64,000 nt of DNA, taken from contig CM069874.1 of assembly GCA_036172665.1 (NCBI GenBank), forward strand, positions 54,976,707 to 55,040,706. The letters run 5' to 3'. Positions 20,364 to 32,600 of this stretch are shown piece by piece. Positions within the stretch are counted from its first letter, which is position 1. Each line of letters opens with the position of its first letter. The translations under genes were made by a program, and so were the position numbers. Below the pieces are notes generated by a model that saw only the letters and a list, made by a program, of their open reading frames with translations, had not been told where the DNA came from and did not search any database. This DNA is from Prosopocoilus inquinatus. Taxonomy: Eukaryota; Arthropoda; Insecta; Coleoptera; Lucanidae.

Positions 20364-20884
20364 CTGCTCGAGGTTCTCACTGCAATCAAAAACGATTTGC
20401 ACAAAATTTTTCTAAAATCTTTCATTATGCTTTGACAGCAAGCATGGCCGCCTTGCATGGGGGACTCATTAGGAGCAAATCCCGCTTCAATTTGTCTATC
20501 CTACTGCAATGTTAGGTCAAAAAGCGATAGTAAGATGTCGCTATTTTATATGTTCATCAAAATTATTAACAATAACACATTTTCAGGCTTAAGACGAATA
20601 TGAGAATTTCGTTTACTGCTTTTTAAATGTATTTAAAAACCCTATACTTAGTTACATAAATAATTACAATTTTTTTTTCATCTGGGATGAAGAAAACCCA
20701 GTCTGAAAGTGAAAATGGATAAATTTTATTTAAAATTATTTTTCAAATCATTAAAATCAATAAACTTTTATGCTTTGAATTTTACACAGCTAGATTAGGC
20801 GTTTCGACCACTGTGCGTCGTGATGAATATATGATGAACGAATGTCAATTATAAAAAAGCTAATAACGCGTTCGATTAAGTACA

Positions 20885-21012
20885 CAGCGTGTCTCTAAAC
20901 CTATGTCTTTAATTGTGAAACCACAAATAGTGGTCAAGAAAAGAAGCAAAATTTGCTATATAACTATTGGTCAGATAGCAATAATAACACAGATAAAAAT
21001 TATTTTACTTTG
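20885..21012 (+). repeat. Left-end fragment of the TA-flanked family
   Basis: Matches the first about 130 bp of the element at 2762 and 21434 (CAGCGTGTCTCTAAACC start), then joins directly to the duplicated segment at 21013. Confidence 0.8.
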
Positions 21013-21433
21013 AATTTGCCCAGGTTACCTGGAGTACTGTTCGATCCTTGTTTATATGCCGATCGATTGATTGATAGCTTTTAAGCCATTTTAAGCACTC
21101 TTATATAGCTATCTACTTTTAACTTATAAGAAACAGATTTGCCACCTGTATATGGAAGCTACGTTTATTCTTAACTTGATTGATCTGATCGGTGTGCGAG
21201 GAAAGACTGAATTATACTTATCTATGCTTCTTAGAACATTAATCCATTTGCAGAATTATAAATGAATTTACCTGCAATCAATTTTAACAGTTACATTACG
21301 TTAGCACGTCATTGAATGTAATGTTGTAAAATATTGTTTTCTTTTCAATCAATTTCCTTGTTACATTTCACCTAACATAAAGAAGCTTCCTAAAAACTTT
21401 ATATTTAACAATTTTTTAATATGTCTGACAATA
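21013..21433. repeat. Duplicated segment, copy 2 (empty site)
   Basis: Equivalent to 637-880 plus 2640-2761 without the mariner. Begins GAATTTGCCCAGG and ends at the TA before the next element. Confidence 0.85.
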
Positions 21434-22700
21434 CAGCGTGTCTCTAAACCTATGTTTTTAATTGAAACCAATAGATAAATAAATAGATAAATAGTGGTCA
21501 AGAAAATAAGCAAAATTTGTTATGCAACTATTGGTCAGATAGCAATAATAACCGTGAAAAATTGTTTTACTTCTTCATAGAAATTGTTTGAGGGTAGCTT
21601 AATGCAGCTTAAATGTTCCGGCGGAGATTGGTTTTCAACTATTCTCCGACGTTCAAGGCCATCCAAAGTCATAAAAACCCAGACCATGACCTAATGCACA
21701 GATATTGTACATAAGGCAGGTCAAGTATCGAATTTTTTGTTAATTTTAACAGCAGATATTATTGCAACTAGGTAAGTTCTCAATAGTTTAAAATATTCTG
21801 TGCGTGTTGCATTGATTTATGATTAATTAGTTTTGTGCTAAACCGTATTTTAAAAGTTATATTTAAAAAAAATTAATCTAAATGCGATCGAAAAAGTGGA
21901 AATTTTTACGTCATATTAATTTGTAAATTGCCAATAATCAACTTACAATGTTGATTACTAAATTTTATTGTATTTCTACAGCAAAAATAAATTTGTTTCT
22001 ATATTAAAAGTTCGAACAAACGACTAAATAAACGTCTGCACTGGGCGAGAGCTTTTATGTTTTATGGTTTAATCCGACGCAGAAATTCAGATTCAATATT
22101 ACCCTTATATAATAAAATAATTCGATTGAAAGCTAGCGAAGTTGTTCAATCACTTATTTTGAACCCATAGATTATTATGTGTACAGGGAATCTAATTTAT
22201 TTAAATTTTTCATCGTTTTTACAATAGGAATAATAAAAAATAATTTCACGCATTTTCAACGCAGTTACAAGACTAGAATACGAACATGTTTAATTACTTC
22301 AGCAAAAATCTAACGAAGATTAGCTACTCGTTTTCAACATAATTGTTATTGTCTATTACAAAGAGGTGCGTAAACAAACGTTCTTACTTATCGTATGTTG
22401 AAAATACAAATAAACATGCCGATGTCCGCAAGTCGGATTCATATTCTTATACAATAAGACCTTGACCGAGTTCTTCTAAACGTAAATAAAAAGTTCTAAT
22501 GCGATTTATTGCTTTTATTGACATAAATTGCTGGAACAAGTCGTAAACCAAGCAAAGGTTTCAAAACAAAAGGACTGCACTCGCTTGTGATAGGTCAGTT
22601 TTTCATTTTTGGGCAAAAAATTACAGATTTTAAGAATTAATCTCTTATGTAACGAGGAACTTACAATTTCATTTAAAGACAGAGGTTTTGAGGCACCTTG
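21434..22700 (+). mobile_element. TA-flanked non-autonomous element, copy 2
   Basis: Full-length, 1,267 bp, TA at 21432-21433 and 22701-22702. TIRs CAGCGTGTCTCTAAACC and the inverse of CAAGGTGCCTCAAAACC. It preserves the target region (22310-22380) lost in copy 1, which defines the retrotransposon junctions there. Confidence 0.85.
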
Positions 22701-22702
22701 TA

Positions 22703-25700
22703 TAAAACAAAGTATTGGCAAAAATTTGATCGGTTGCACTATTTGTATCTAAGTACGTGAGGTCGGTGAATACATGGCTCACATTTTATTACACAAAGTT
22801 AAAGCAAAATGAGAATGTTCTGAGAGGACTTTGGGGGCAGTGAATTGAAAGCACTGTAAACCTTTTTTTAATGAAAATGCACTTTCATTAAAGTTTTGCT
22901 TTATTATTATTACCAATCCATTAAATTACTATTCTTAAGAAGTTGAGTTTCAAATATGTTTTATGATTACAAAATTCAGCAAAAACTTGATATTAACTTC
23001 TTGCAATTACTCGTGCTTTGTCAACCTTTCCAGAATTATTGGTAACCATTTGTGCATAACGCTTCTAATTACGTAAACCATTAAGTCTGATATTTTTCTT
23101 GACGATGATGATGAAGGTAACTACGTACGTACTTCTGGAAGAAGCACTAACAGCGTTGATTCATTTAAATGTTTTTGCTCGACTCTGCGAACGAATGGAT
23201 GGGACTTTCTAATTTAACCGCAGGAATCGCCATAAATTTAATTAATATGTTCAGTAATTTCCGTAAATGGTGTTAGTTTATTGCTGCAGGTGGGTCGAGG
23301 GATGAGCAAAAACTTGTAGGATTTAGGTCACAACTTTCAACTTCATTTCTAATACAAATTTAACTATATCAAATATATTTTTTTAATTCATTAAAATAAT
23401 GGACAGGTCCTCCTGTCCGGGCGCCAACTAAAATCTAATTATGCTTAGCACAACTTTAAAATTATTTTTGAATATTTTATTTCGTACGCTAATTCGTTAC
23501 TTTATTTATAGATGCAGTATGTTTTTTTTTTCTTTTAATTTTAGCACTGATTAATAACACAAAAATACAGATGTTATACAGGGTATTCTTTTACTGTGTG
23601 CAAATATTTAAACCTGTAATATATGACCATAAGTGGCAGGCAACGCTTGAACTCATATGATCTTAACAAAAATTTAATCAATTTTGTTGCAAATCGTTTT
23701 TGTTTGCAGTGAAAACCTCGAGCAGCCTCTGTACAGCTGTTTCGGCCGTATTTGGGGCTTCAGTTTGTTATCCTACCGCAATGTCGGTCAAAAAGTGATG
23801 GAAAGATGTCGCTGTTTTATCTATTCACCAATAATTTAATAGTTTTCGAGAAGAATGCAATGGCAGATTTTACTAAACCGTTTGAGAACTGCTGGCATAG
23901 TTAAAAGTGGAACGCGACCGCCTCTTCACTTATGACCCGAAGCCGAAGTAGGGCAGGGTCAGTATTTCACTTGATCTTCAACGCGAACGACGTAAATCAG
24001 CCGCTCCGATCAGCTGGTCAGTCAAAACGTTTACAATTTAAATTAACTTCACTGCAAGTAATTACAAGTGTAAGTATTTTTAAATTAAAAGCGAGGTACA
24101 AACAAATTGTAATTTCTCATTCCATATTATTTTTAATAGACTTATAAAAATTTGACGTTTACTTTTTTCCATGGATCATAAGCAATAATCCTTTCATAGC
24201 TATCAGCGTGATTTCAGCAGAAGTTTATTTACGTAAAAGGGCGAAGGAAGAACATTTTTAACACGCTTGTCTAACTGGTGCATAAATTTTCGGATTTATT
24301 CGTCGATAGTTGATATCGTAAAACATATTACTTCGGTCAGTGAATTAAAATTTTAAATAAAATAATTAACAAATGATATCAGTGATTATTATTACGAAAC
24401 GCTGCGTTGAAGATCGAGTGCGATATCGGTGGGCGTGTTCTTTCCGGAAAGAAGGCGAAGTTAACCTTCCTATCTTTCTCGCACATTTCAGCAGTTCCAA
24501 ACAAGTGGTCCATCCGAAATTTTTTGTCTTGATACGGTAGCCACCAAAAAATAACCGCAGAAGGTAGCATTTCGTGTACTTATACTAAGGTTTTTTATTT
24601 GCTCATAGTAAAAGAATAGCCTGCGTATGTATAAATAATAATCTCTTTAACAGGAAATGTAAGTACATACAAATAGGACTATTCTGAAAATATTCTACTT
24701 CTACTTTTTTTAAGGACACGAACATTTCGAATTTGTTTAAGACACGGTAACTTTATTACCATGCGCACGTCGGAAATAAATAAAATTTTCCCGGTAATTA
24801 TCCGAAGCGTTCGCGTTTCTCTGCTCGAGTGAAATATCGTTTCGATTATCGCTTTTGTTATTAAAATCGTACATAATTTAACTTAATGATGCTCGGCCGG
24901 CGTTTCGAATTTATCACGCCGTCAGACGCAGAAAAAAAAACGCTTTAATAAATAATTCCGATTGTAATTGATCGGATGGTGAAACCTTTGAACTTGGTGG
25001 ACGCATATTTCATTCGGTGAGCGTCGCCTCTTTATTTTTTCGCTGTAAATACGCAGGTGTTCCACTGTTCACGTGTTTTTTTTTTGGTTGCTTGTTTGAA
25101 TAATTTATCGCTTAAATTCGTCTTCGTTTACATGTTTTAATCGGTATAAGCACACATTTTTTTAAATGTTATTTGGCTGTACAAATTGGGCATTCAAATT
25201 TTGGCTTCAGTAGCCTTTTCCGAACTCAACCATTAAGCTGTTTTGGAGATTTGGAGAATTGGCGAATAGGGATGAGGTACGAAGTAGGTATGTCTGACAT
25301 ATGTAAATTGTTGAAGACAATTTAAGCGTTGATCTCACTGGAGCGGCGGCAGTGGCGGCCAACATGAATAGAAACAACAAGAAAGGCGCATGTCTTAAAA
25401 TTGCCCAAGAACGTGAACATACTTTTTGGAGAATTTTCTAATGCCTCCCACGTTACTAGGAGAAGAGATCACATCGACGAAAACCAATGACAGTAATTCC
25501 CAAATATCCAATTTTCCAAATCTTTAAAGCAAAAAAAAATACTTTACAGACATAATGTATGTAGATATTTTGTATCTGTCTACTTCATCATTTTAATAAA
25601 TTTAAACCACCTGGGTAAGATATAAGGCCCAGTTTTCGGCGGCGTAATTTGTATATCGCGTATTCGTAGTCTCTCAGCCGCCATATAACCTATTAAAGGT

Positions 25701-25762
25701 TAAGAATCCTTTGAAGATGTTAAATAAATGTTCAGTTTGAATAAGTCTGGACTCTCCAGGTA
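22703..25762. other. No gene; one small insertion and a CpG-rich stretch
   Basis: Apart from the 23679-23832 insertion no repeat copies were found. 23900-24030 and especially 24730-25080 are richer in CG dinucleotides than the background, with no coding frame of note. These may be regulatory or intronic islands like 10870-11620. Confidence 0.4.
23679..23832. repeat. 154-bp copy of the hammerhead family, ribozyme broken
   Basis: Flanked by AATTTAAT (23671-23678 and 23833-23840). An inverted head (minus-strand ribozyme region) is fused to the common 3' tail in plus sense. The ribozyme core has lost three bases (CUGAAG then CCCC), so it should not cleave. Confidence 0.75.
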
Positions 25763-25764
25763 TA

Positions 25765-27000
25765 CAAGGTGTCTCAAAACCTCTGTCTTTAAATGAAAAC
25801 TGAAATCTGAAATTTTTTGCCCAAAAATGAAAAACTGACCTATCACAAGCGAGCGCAGTCCCTTTGTTTTGAAACATCTGCTTGGTTTACGACTTGTTTA
25901 TTCCGATAAAAGCAATAAACGGTAATAAAACTTTTTATTTACGTTTCGAAAAACTCGGTCAGGGTCTTATTGTATACGAATATGAATGCGACTTGCGGAC
26001 ATCGGCATGTCTATTTGTATTTTCAACATGCGATAAGTAAGAACTTTTGTTTACGCACCTATTTGTAATAGACAATAACAATTATGTTAAAAACGAGTAT
26101 CTAATCTTCGTTAGACTTTTGCTAAAGTAATTAGATATCTTCGTACTCTAGTTGTGTAACTAAGTTGAAAATGCGTGAAATTATTTTTTAATTATCGCAC
26201 TAATAGCTGCAGAATAAGTATTGCAAGAGCAGAAACTATTCCTATTGTAAAAACGGAAAGCAAGTATTGGTGTATGAGTATGATGAAAAATTTACATAAA
26301 TTAGATTGCCTGTACACATAATAATCTATGGATTCAAAATAAGTGATTGAATAACTTCCCTAACTCTCAATCGAACTATTTTATTAATTGCTTACATTCC
26401 AACACTAGTGCAGACGTTTATTTCGTCGTTTATTGGAAGTTTTAATAAAGAATCAAAATTATTTTTGCTGTACAAACACATTAAACTTTAGTAATCAACA
26501 TCGTAAGTTGATTATTGGCAATTTACAAATTAATATGATGTAAGAATTTCCATTTTTTTTCTCGATCGTCTTTAGATTGAATTTTTTAAATTTAACTGTT
26601 AAAAACCGGATTAGCACAAAATTAATCATCAATGAATGCAACACGCACAGAATATTTTAAACTATTAAGAACTTACCTAGTTACAAAATTTATCTGCTTT
26701 TAAAATTAACAAACAACACGATACTTGACCTGCCTTAAGTACAATATCTGTGCATTAGGTCATGGTCTGCGTTTCTATGACTTCTTGTAGCCCCGAACGT
26801 CGGAGAATAGTCGAAAACTAAGCTCCGCCGGATCATTTAAGCTGCATTCAGCGACCCTCAAACAATTTGTATGAAAATGTAAAATAATTTTTATCTGTGT
26901 TATTATTGCTGTCTGACCAATAGTTGTATAACCAATTTTGCTTCTTTTCTTGACCATTATTTGTGGTTTCAATTAAAGACATAGGTTTAGAGACACGCTG
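25765..27000 (-). mobile_element. TA-flanked non-autonomous element, copy 3
   Basis: 1,236 bp, inverse orientation to copies 1 and 2. Ends CAAGGTGTCTCAAAACC and the inverse of CAGCGTGTCTCTAAACC. TA on the left (25763-25764); the right flank TT has probably mutated. Confidence 0.85.
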
Positions 27001-27013
27001 TTTAATTCGAATA

Positions 27014-28888
27014 TACCGGCTGTTTCAAATTGGGTGTGCACTGAAGGGATCTCCTAAACCGTAAGAGATACGAATTTGGTTAAATGAAAGAAAAGTTGCA
27101 CGAATCCATGTCTAACTCGTATTCATTAACAGAATGATATTTTTTATAATTTCTTCTTGAGATATTATAAAAATGTAAAAGAATCGATTTTCGTTTTCTC
27201 TTTATATCTCTTTTATTGTATATAATTTTGAAATTCTAATTTAACTTTCTGCAGCCACTTTTTGATTCTGCTCTGAATAGGAGTAATAGAATTGAAGTCG
27301 AACGTTTCGTCTTTTCACGACCATCATCAGTTTCGATTTTTTAAATACATCTTATGTCTTTTTCTTGTTCTATTCGATAGAATTTTCTTCTGATGATTTC
27401 AGTTATGTATAATAATACTTAATAACTTTTTTTTTTCAAGTAAAGTTAAAATATGACCAAAAAGCTGATACAGTTTCGTCATGTTTTTCTTAATAAGTAA
27501 ATTTATTCCTAATTACTTTTCTTATTTATTAAATATAATATAAACTAATATTCAATTATCGGAAGAGGAAAAATGAATAAATATTAACTAAATGATATTA
27601 GATGATTAACACCAATCAAATAAACAGTCAAATAAACATATTAAATTACAAGAAAAAATAAATAACTTGAATAAAAATTATAGATGAAAAACATAAATGT
27701 GTGAAATAAATACAGTGAAATCAATAAATTAAAGTAAATTCTCGAAATGTCCTCCACTGTTCTCAGGACACACATTCGTTCTTAAAACAGTGTTTTGTCT
27801 AGCGTGTCGAATATGAATTCGCGAAACATTTCTACAAGAACCTGATATTCGCCTTCTTAGTTCCTCCTTACTATTTATCTTAATGCTAGTCACTATTTCA
27901 ATATCCAAAATATAAAGCCTATTTTATCCTGTTTAAATTATGGATAGTGGTCCCGATATAACGTGCCAAACTTCAACTAGTCAAAACGAATGACAATATT
28001 TAGTTCCATTTTTGAGCTTAACCATATTTAAAAAAAAATAAAGATAGTGAAGTGTTCAGAGCCACTGAGTGCCAAATAAATTTAAAAAAATACATTGTTA
28101 TAGAATGTATCAAAATTATTATTATGTATCAAATGTATCAATGTGTTTGTAGAAGGCACTATTCAGTAATATCTAAATATATTTTTAGTATAATTAATCC
28201 TTTTTCTTTCACCCAACAGTGCGAGTTAAAATTAAAAACTAGACTTTTACATCCTATACCAAAGCTGAGATACTAGTCTAGCAAGTTATTTTAGAACCAC
28301 CTGATATTTGTCGGTAAAAGTTCATTTTCGTAAGTGCAGTGCATTATTGAAACAACAATACAGAAAAACTTTAAATAGTTTATTATAATTTACACTAAAC
28401 CTAAGAAAATGAACCAGAAATTTGAAATTATGTACTAAATAAAATTTTCATATAAAAATCTGTATTATTTAAGCTTCAGTTAATATTAACTATTAAGTGT
28501 AATATATCATTACATTCAGGAGAAAAAATCTATCGAATAGAATAATAAAAAGATATATGTTGTATTTAAAAACGAAACTGATGATGGTCGTTGAAAGACG
28601 AAACGTTTGACTTCAATTCTGCCACCTCTATTCGAAGCAGAATCACAAAGTGCCCGTAGAAAGTTAAATCAGAATTACAAAATTATGTATAATAAAAGAG
28701 ATACAGAGGAAAGAAGAAAATCGACCTTTTTACATTTTCATTAATATCTCAAGAAGAAATAAGAAAAAAAATCATTGTGTCAATGGATATGAATTAGGCA
28801 TTGATTCGCAACTTCCCTTTAACCGAATTTGTATCTCTTACGGTTTAGGAGATCCCTTCAGTGCACACTCAATTTGAAACATCCGGTA
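27014..28888. mobile_element. TIR element with hammerhead-like motifs in its arms
   Basis: 1,875 bp. Inverted arms of about 330 bp start TACCGGCTGTTTCAAATTGG and TACCGGATGTTTCAAATTGA, flanked by TA (27012-27013, 28889-28890). Each arm carries CTGATGATGGTCGT... GACGAAACG (minus strand near 27305-27335, plus strand near 28578-28606), which looks like a decayed hammerhead. A second, partly duplicated copy is 38338-41031. No transposase. Confidence 0.85.
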
Positions 28889-28890
28889 TA

Positions 28891-29361
28891 CTTAGTGTAG
28901 TAAGGGATTTTTTTTTTAATTTTTAAAAATCATCTCTTTTACTTTTTTTAGTCATGAATTATGTGTACGTCTGTACAAGATATTTTTTATTTTACTGCTG
29001 TGAAATAGTTCACTTCATTTTGGATTGATGAGGCTGAAAGAAAATTTTCGGGTCGATTTGAAACCATGCACATGGAAAAGTGTCTACACTTTTAACTGAA
29101 GTCCACTGAACTTTCGATTTAATTCGTAAGACTCACCAAATCGTCAATGAATACAAATCGAGCGTGTCATCATGTCATCAAATCCAAAGAAGCCCGCTTA
29201 ATCGATTGCTTCTTTTCTTGAACCGGGATTTACGATGCGCGACCGGGCATCATTAAATATTCTTGGGCAATTAATTTATAGGCCGTAAATATTAATCGGC
29301 CGTAAACATTTTAATAAAACTGCAATAAATAACGGCGCCCCCTTCCATTTGCTTGTTGCAG
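28891..29361. other. Intron sequence before the first visible Sulf1 exon
   Basis: The last 180 bp (29180-29361) are noticeably richer in CG and end with a good polypyrimidine-AG acceptor (GCTTGTTGCAG). No other gene signal. Confidence 0.5.
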
Positions 29362-29611
29362 CACGCCGTCGTACGATCACGCGCCAAATCCAGACAAGCA
29401 GTGGATCCTACAAATAACGAACAAGATGAAGCCGATCCATAAACAGTTTACCGACCTCTTGATGACGAAACGGCTCCAGACCCTCCAGTCCGTCGATTCC
29501 GCCGTCCAAAGGGTCGTCGAAGAACTCGAAGCTCTGGGGGAAATACACAACACCTACATCGTGTATACCTCAGATCATGGGTATCATTTGGGGCAGTTTG
29601 GTTTAATTAAA
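29362..29611 (+). CDS. Sulf1: Sulf1 exon a: sulfatase domain
   Basis: 250 nt, acceptor TTGCAG and donor GTAAGC. Encodes [16 protein letters not shown] and [15 protein letters not shown], then [19 protein letters not shown]; the Asp-His of SDHGYH belongs to the sulfatase metal/active site. One leading base completes an upstream codon; it ends in phase 0. Confidence 0.93.
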
Positions 29612-32600
29612 GTAAGCACACGTTAATTAATCTAAAGCTGTATGTTATACCACGGGTTATTTTAAATTTGTTTAGTTGAATAGGGTCAAATGCTTGATAG
29701 TATCATGTGCGTAGAAAATAATAATAATAAGTGACATGGGCGTTCCGTTAACATGATCTGGCTGCAAGCATTTGTGTTTAAATGAATATTTACGGTCTGG
29801 AAACGATGGAAACGTGCTCGATATTTGACCCCATTAAAATGAAATTTGTCGTGCAATAAAGATTAATTCATATGAATTGCATTCGCTTTAGATACAAAGA
29901 GTAAAATAAGTTTTAAAAAATTACATATTTTGAAACCATTAAGCGTTCAAGGCTTCATCAATCATCTGAATCAATTATGTAAAACAAAAAGCAGTAACGA
30001 GTAAATTAAAACAAATGAAACTTCGAGCGAATAACGTAACATTATCACGACCTCTGTTAACCCTCACCGCCCGTCTACCTTAAAATTACATACTGCCCGT
30101 CTGGGGTCACTTTTGACCCCAAACCTAAAATTGCGTTGGTTTCTATAAAAAAAACGTGTTTTTCATGTTAATGTTTAAAGATATATATTGATTAGCCTGT
30201 ATGTGATAGTTATTAATAAACTTTAATAAACTAAATGTATATAAACTATATATACAAGCTAAACTATATAAACAAAATGAATTTTAAAGCAAATTTATTT
30301 ATGAGGTGAATACTTTGCTGTAGTAAATATATTAGTCTGAGCCACTGTCATCTAACGTTAAACTAGAACATGTAAAACATAATGTGCGCATTTCAAGGTG
30401 CTCCTTACAAACGAATTTACTGCACATATCACATAAAATATTTGTTTTTCTGTCTGCTTGCCGTGGACAAATGCTGCATCTTCCTCGTTTATTTTGTGGT
30501 AGGTCCTGGTGTTTGTATTGTTGAAGTAAGTTTCCAAACCCTGCATTTTCAATGGCCTTATGAATTTTCCTTGTCTTGGATTGGGGATATTGAATTCTAT
30601 TTTCTATTTCTTATTTTACTAATTCCTCGCCTAGTTCTAGTAAGAAGCGGCGTCTATGTATTGTCAAGCTCAGAAAATAATACGTAAGCATTAATTCCAG
30701 CAAAATCCACAAGATCAAAAAATACTGCAAGTGGCCATCTTCTTGTCGATCTTTTTGTTGAATAGGGTCCTAGCCATTTGATCTATAGTATCAACACCGA
30801 ATTTAGTGGAATTATATTTTAGTATTACTTCCGGTTTTCTGTGCTCTTCGTCGGATACGTCAAATCTACTATGTTGAGTAGACAACAAAACTACAGCCTT
30901 TCCTTTTTTAGGAACGTAAGAAACTAATAATGTATTGTTGGCATAAGCAAAAACAGATGATTTCTCTTCACGAAATTTTGACGGCAGCATACAGGAAGGA
31001 AGCTCTTTACTGTTTTTACGGACAGTTCCGACAAGAGTTAATTTTTGTTTCAATAATTCCTGCCCAAGACTGTAGCTAGTAAAGAAGTTATTAGTAGTAA
31101 TATTGCGACCAGAGCCATTTAGGTGCGTTATCAAATCTAACACCACCCGCTTTCCTTGTTCCTGTTCCTTTGTGTTTCCTATTTTGCCAGAATATATTTA
31201 CAGGTTTATAATGTATCGAGAGTCACAGTCTACAGCCATCCATATTTTTATACCATATTTTCCCGGCTTTGAAGGAATATAAACCTTGAAACCACATCTT
31301 CTTCTTAAAGTACACAGGTGTTCGTCCACAGTAATATTTGGACCTGGTATATAAGCATTCTTGCATTGACTAACGAACATATTAGTTATTTCAGCTATAG
31401 GTTCAATCTTGTTCTTAGTTGCTTCTTTTCTAACTTGGCGTGTACCTCTGTCATCAAATTGTAGACGGCTAAGTATGCTCGTGAAACAATGTCTGGACAT
31501 TGTAGCTCTAAAGATTGGATAACCGTACTTTTCTGACCAAAATTCTTTTAGATCTTTCCCGTGACCCTTCTGAATACCATAAAGCAAGCTTAGACCCAAA
31601 AATGCCAAAAACTCACTACGTTGTAATTCCTTCCAATTTTTTAGGCTTGACTTCTTTTCCTTTTGTTCATTTGCCCTTTCATTGGTGTGCAAGCATATTT
31701 TGTCTATGATTTCGTTCGTCATAAATGCACAAAAGCATTCTGTGCGGATGGACAAATTTAAATGTTTTGATATACCAGGAATTTGTTTTATAATATTCCT
31801 TGACTGTGTCTTTTTACGTCCTGGCTCCATACTACTCCACTGTATTATTCCATCCTTGCTAATCCATACTTCTTCATTCCCGTCTTCATTATCAGTATCT
31901 GAGCTGCTTAGATTTGCTGCATTTGCTTCGACTACCTGCAGTTCAGTGAAATCTTCGTCTGCATCACTATCATCGCTCTCGTTATCTATGATCTCAAAAT
32001 CAGAATTGTATACATCCATCAAAGCTTGTTCTTCACTGTAGCCTCTTGCAAAGTTTATATTATAATCCGCCATAATAAATTTTCATATCACTTATCACTC
32101 AGTAAAACTTTGAATGAGAACGCTTCCCATGGAGCTACATTTATAAGTATTGACTATTTGCATGTTTCATGTTATAACTTGCAGAAACATGAATTATTAC
32201 ATGTTTGTGCATAATATTACACAAAATTACGAAACATACTGCGACACACAACGAACAAATCACAACTTGCAGAAACAGGAATAACTATAAGTTTATACCG
32301 AATCTTATTTCCAATTACAAAAGAATAAATTTCAACAACCAACTAACAAACCCCAACTTGTAAAAACATGAAAAACTGCAAATTTATGCTAAACATCATT
32401 CCAAACTTCATAAAAACGTAGCTAAGAATTTATTACGTATTACCCACCTGGGGTCAAAATTAACCCCAAACGCATAGTTTGTGGCATAAATATCTTTTAC
32501 TAGAACAAAAACAAAAAAACAATTGTGACGGTGTTATATGAAGTTAGATAGAAGCATATCTAGGGGTGTAAGACAATACACCCGGAATAAACATAAAAAA

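Larger units (their letters stand above)
19945..20557. repeat. Hammerhead-bearing inverted dimer, 15-bp direct repeats
   Basis: 613 bp flanked by a perfect 15-bp direct repeat (starts CAAAATTATT; 19930-19944 and 20558-20572). It holds two head-to-head units: a minus unit with its ribozyme at 19991-20037 and a plus unit with its ribozyme at 20317-20363, plus a large palindrome from about 20107 to 20556. The plus unit downstream of its cleavage site runs about 199 nt to the common tail ending TATTTTATATGTTCAT. No coding. Related pieces: 6224-6325, 23679-23832, 47978-48123. Confidence 0.88.
18743..20815. mobile_element. Non-autonomous Transib-like element
   Basis: TIRs of about 36 bp start CACAGTGGTCGAAA at both ends with three mismatches, and the target duplication is the 5-bp CGTCG (18738-18742 and 20816-20820). 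A CACAGTG-type terminus, a 5-bp duplication and a CGNCG-like target are marks of Transib, the superfamily related to RAG1. No transposase is present. It contains the TGACGTCA arrays and a later 613-bp insertion (19945-20557); without the latter it is about 1.46 kb. Confidence 0.8.

Noticed and set aside
20151..20458. Overlapping frames on both strands starting MQGGHACCQ
   Set aside because: They are the same palindromic sequence read from both arms of the ribozyme insertion; the strand symmetry explains them.
30382..30687. 101-codon plus-strand frame
   Set aside because: Antisense of the piggyBac C-terminal cysteine-rich region.
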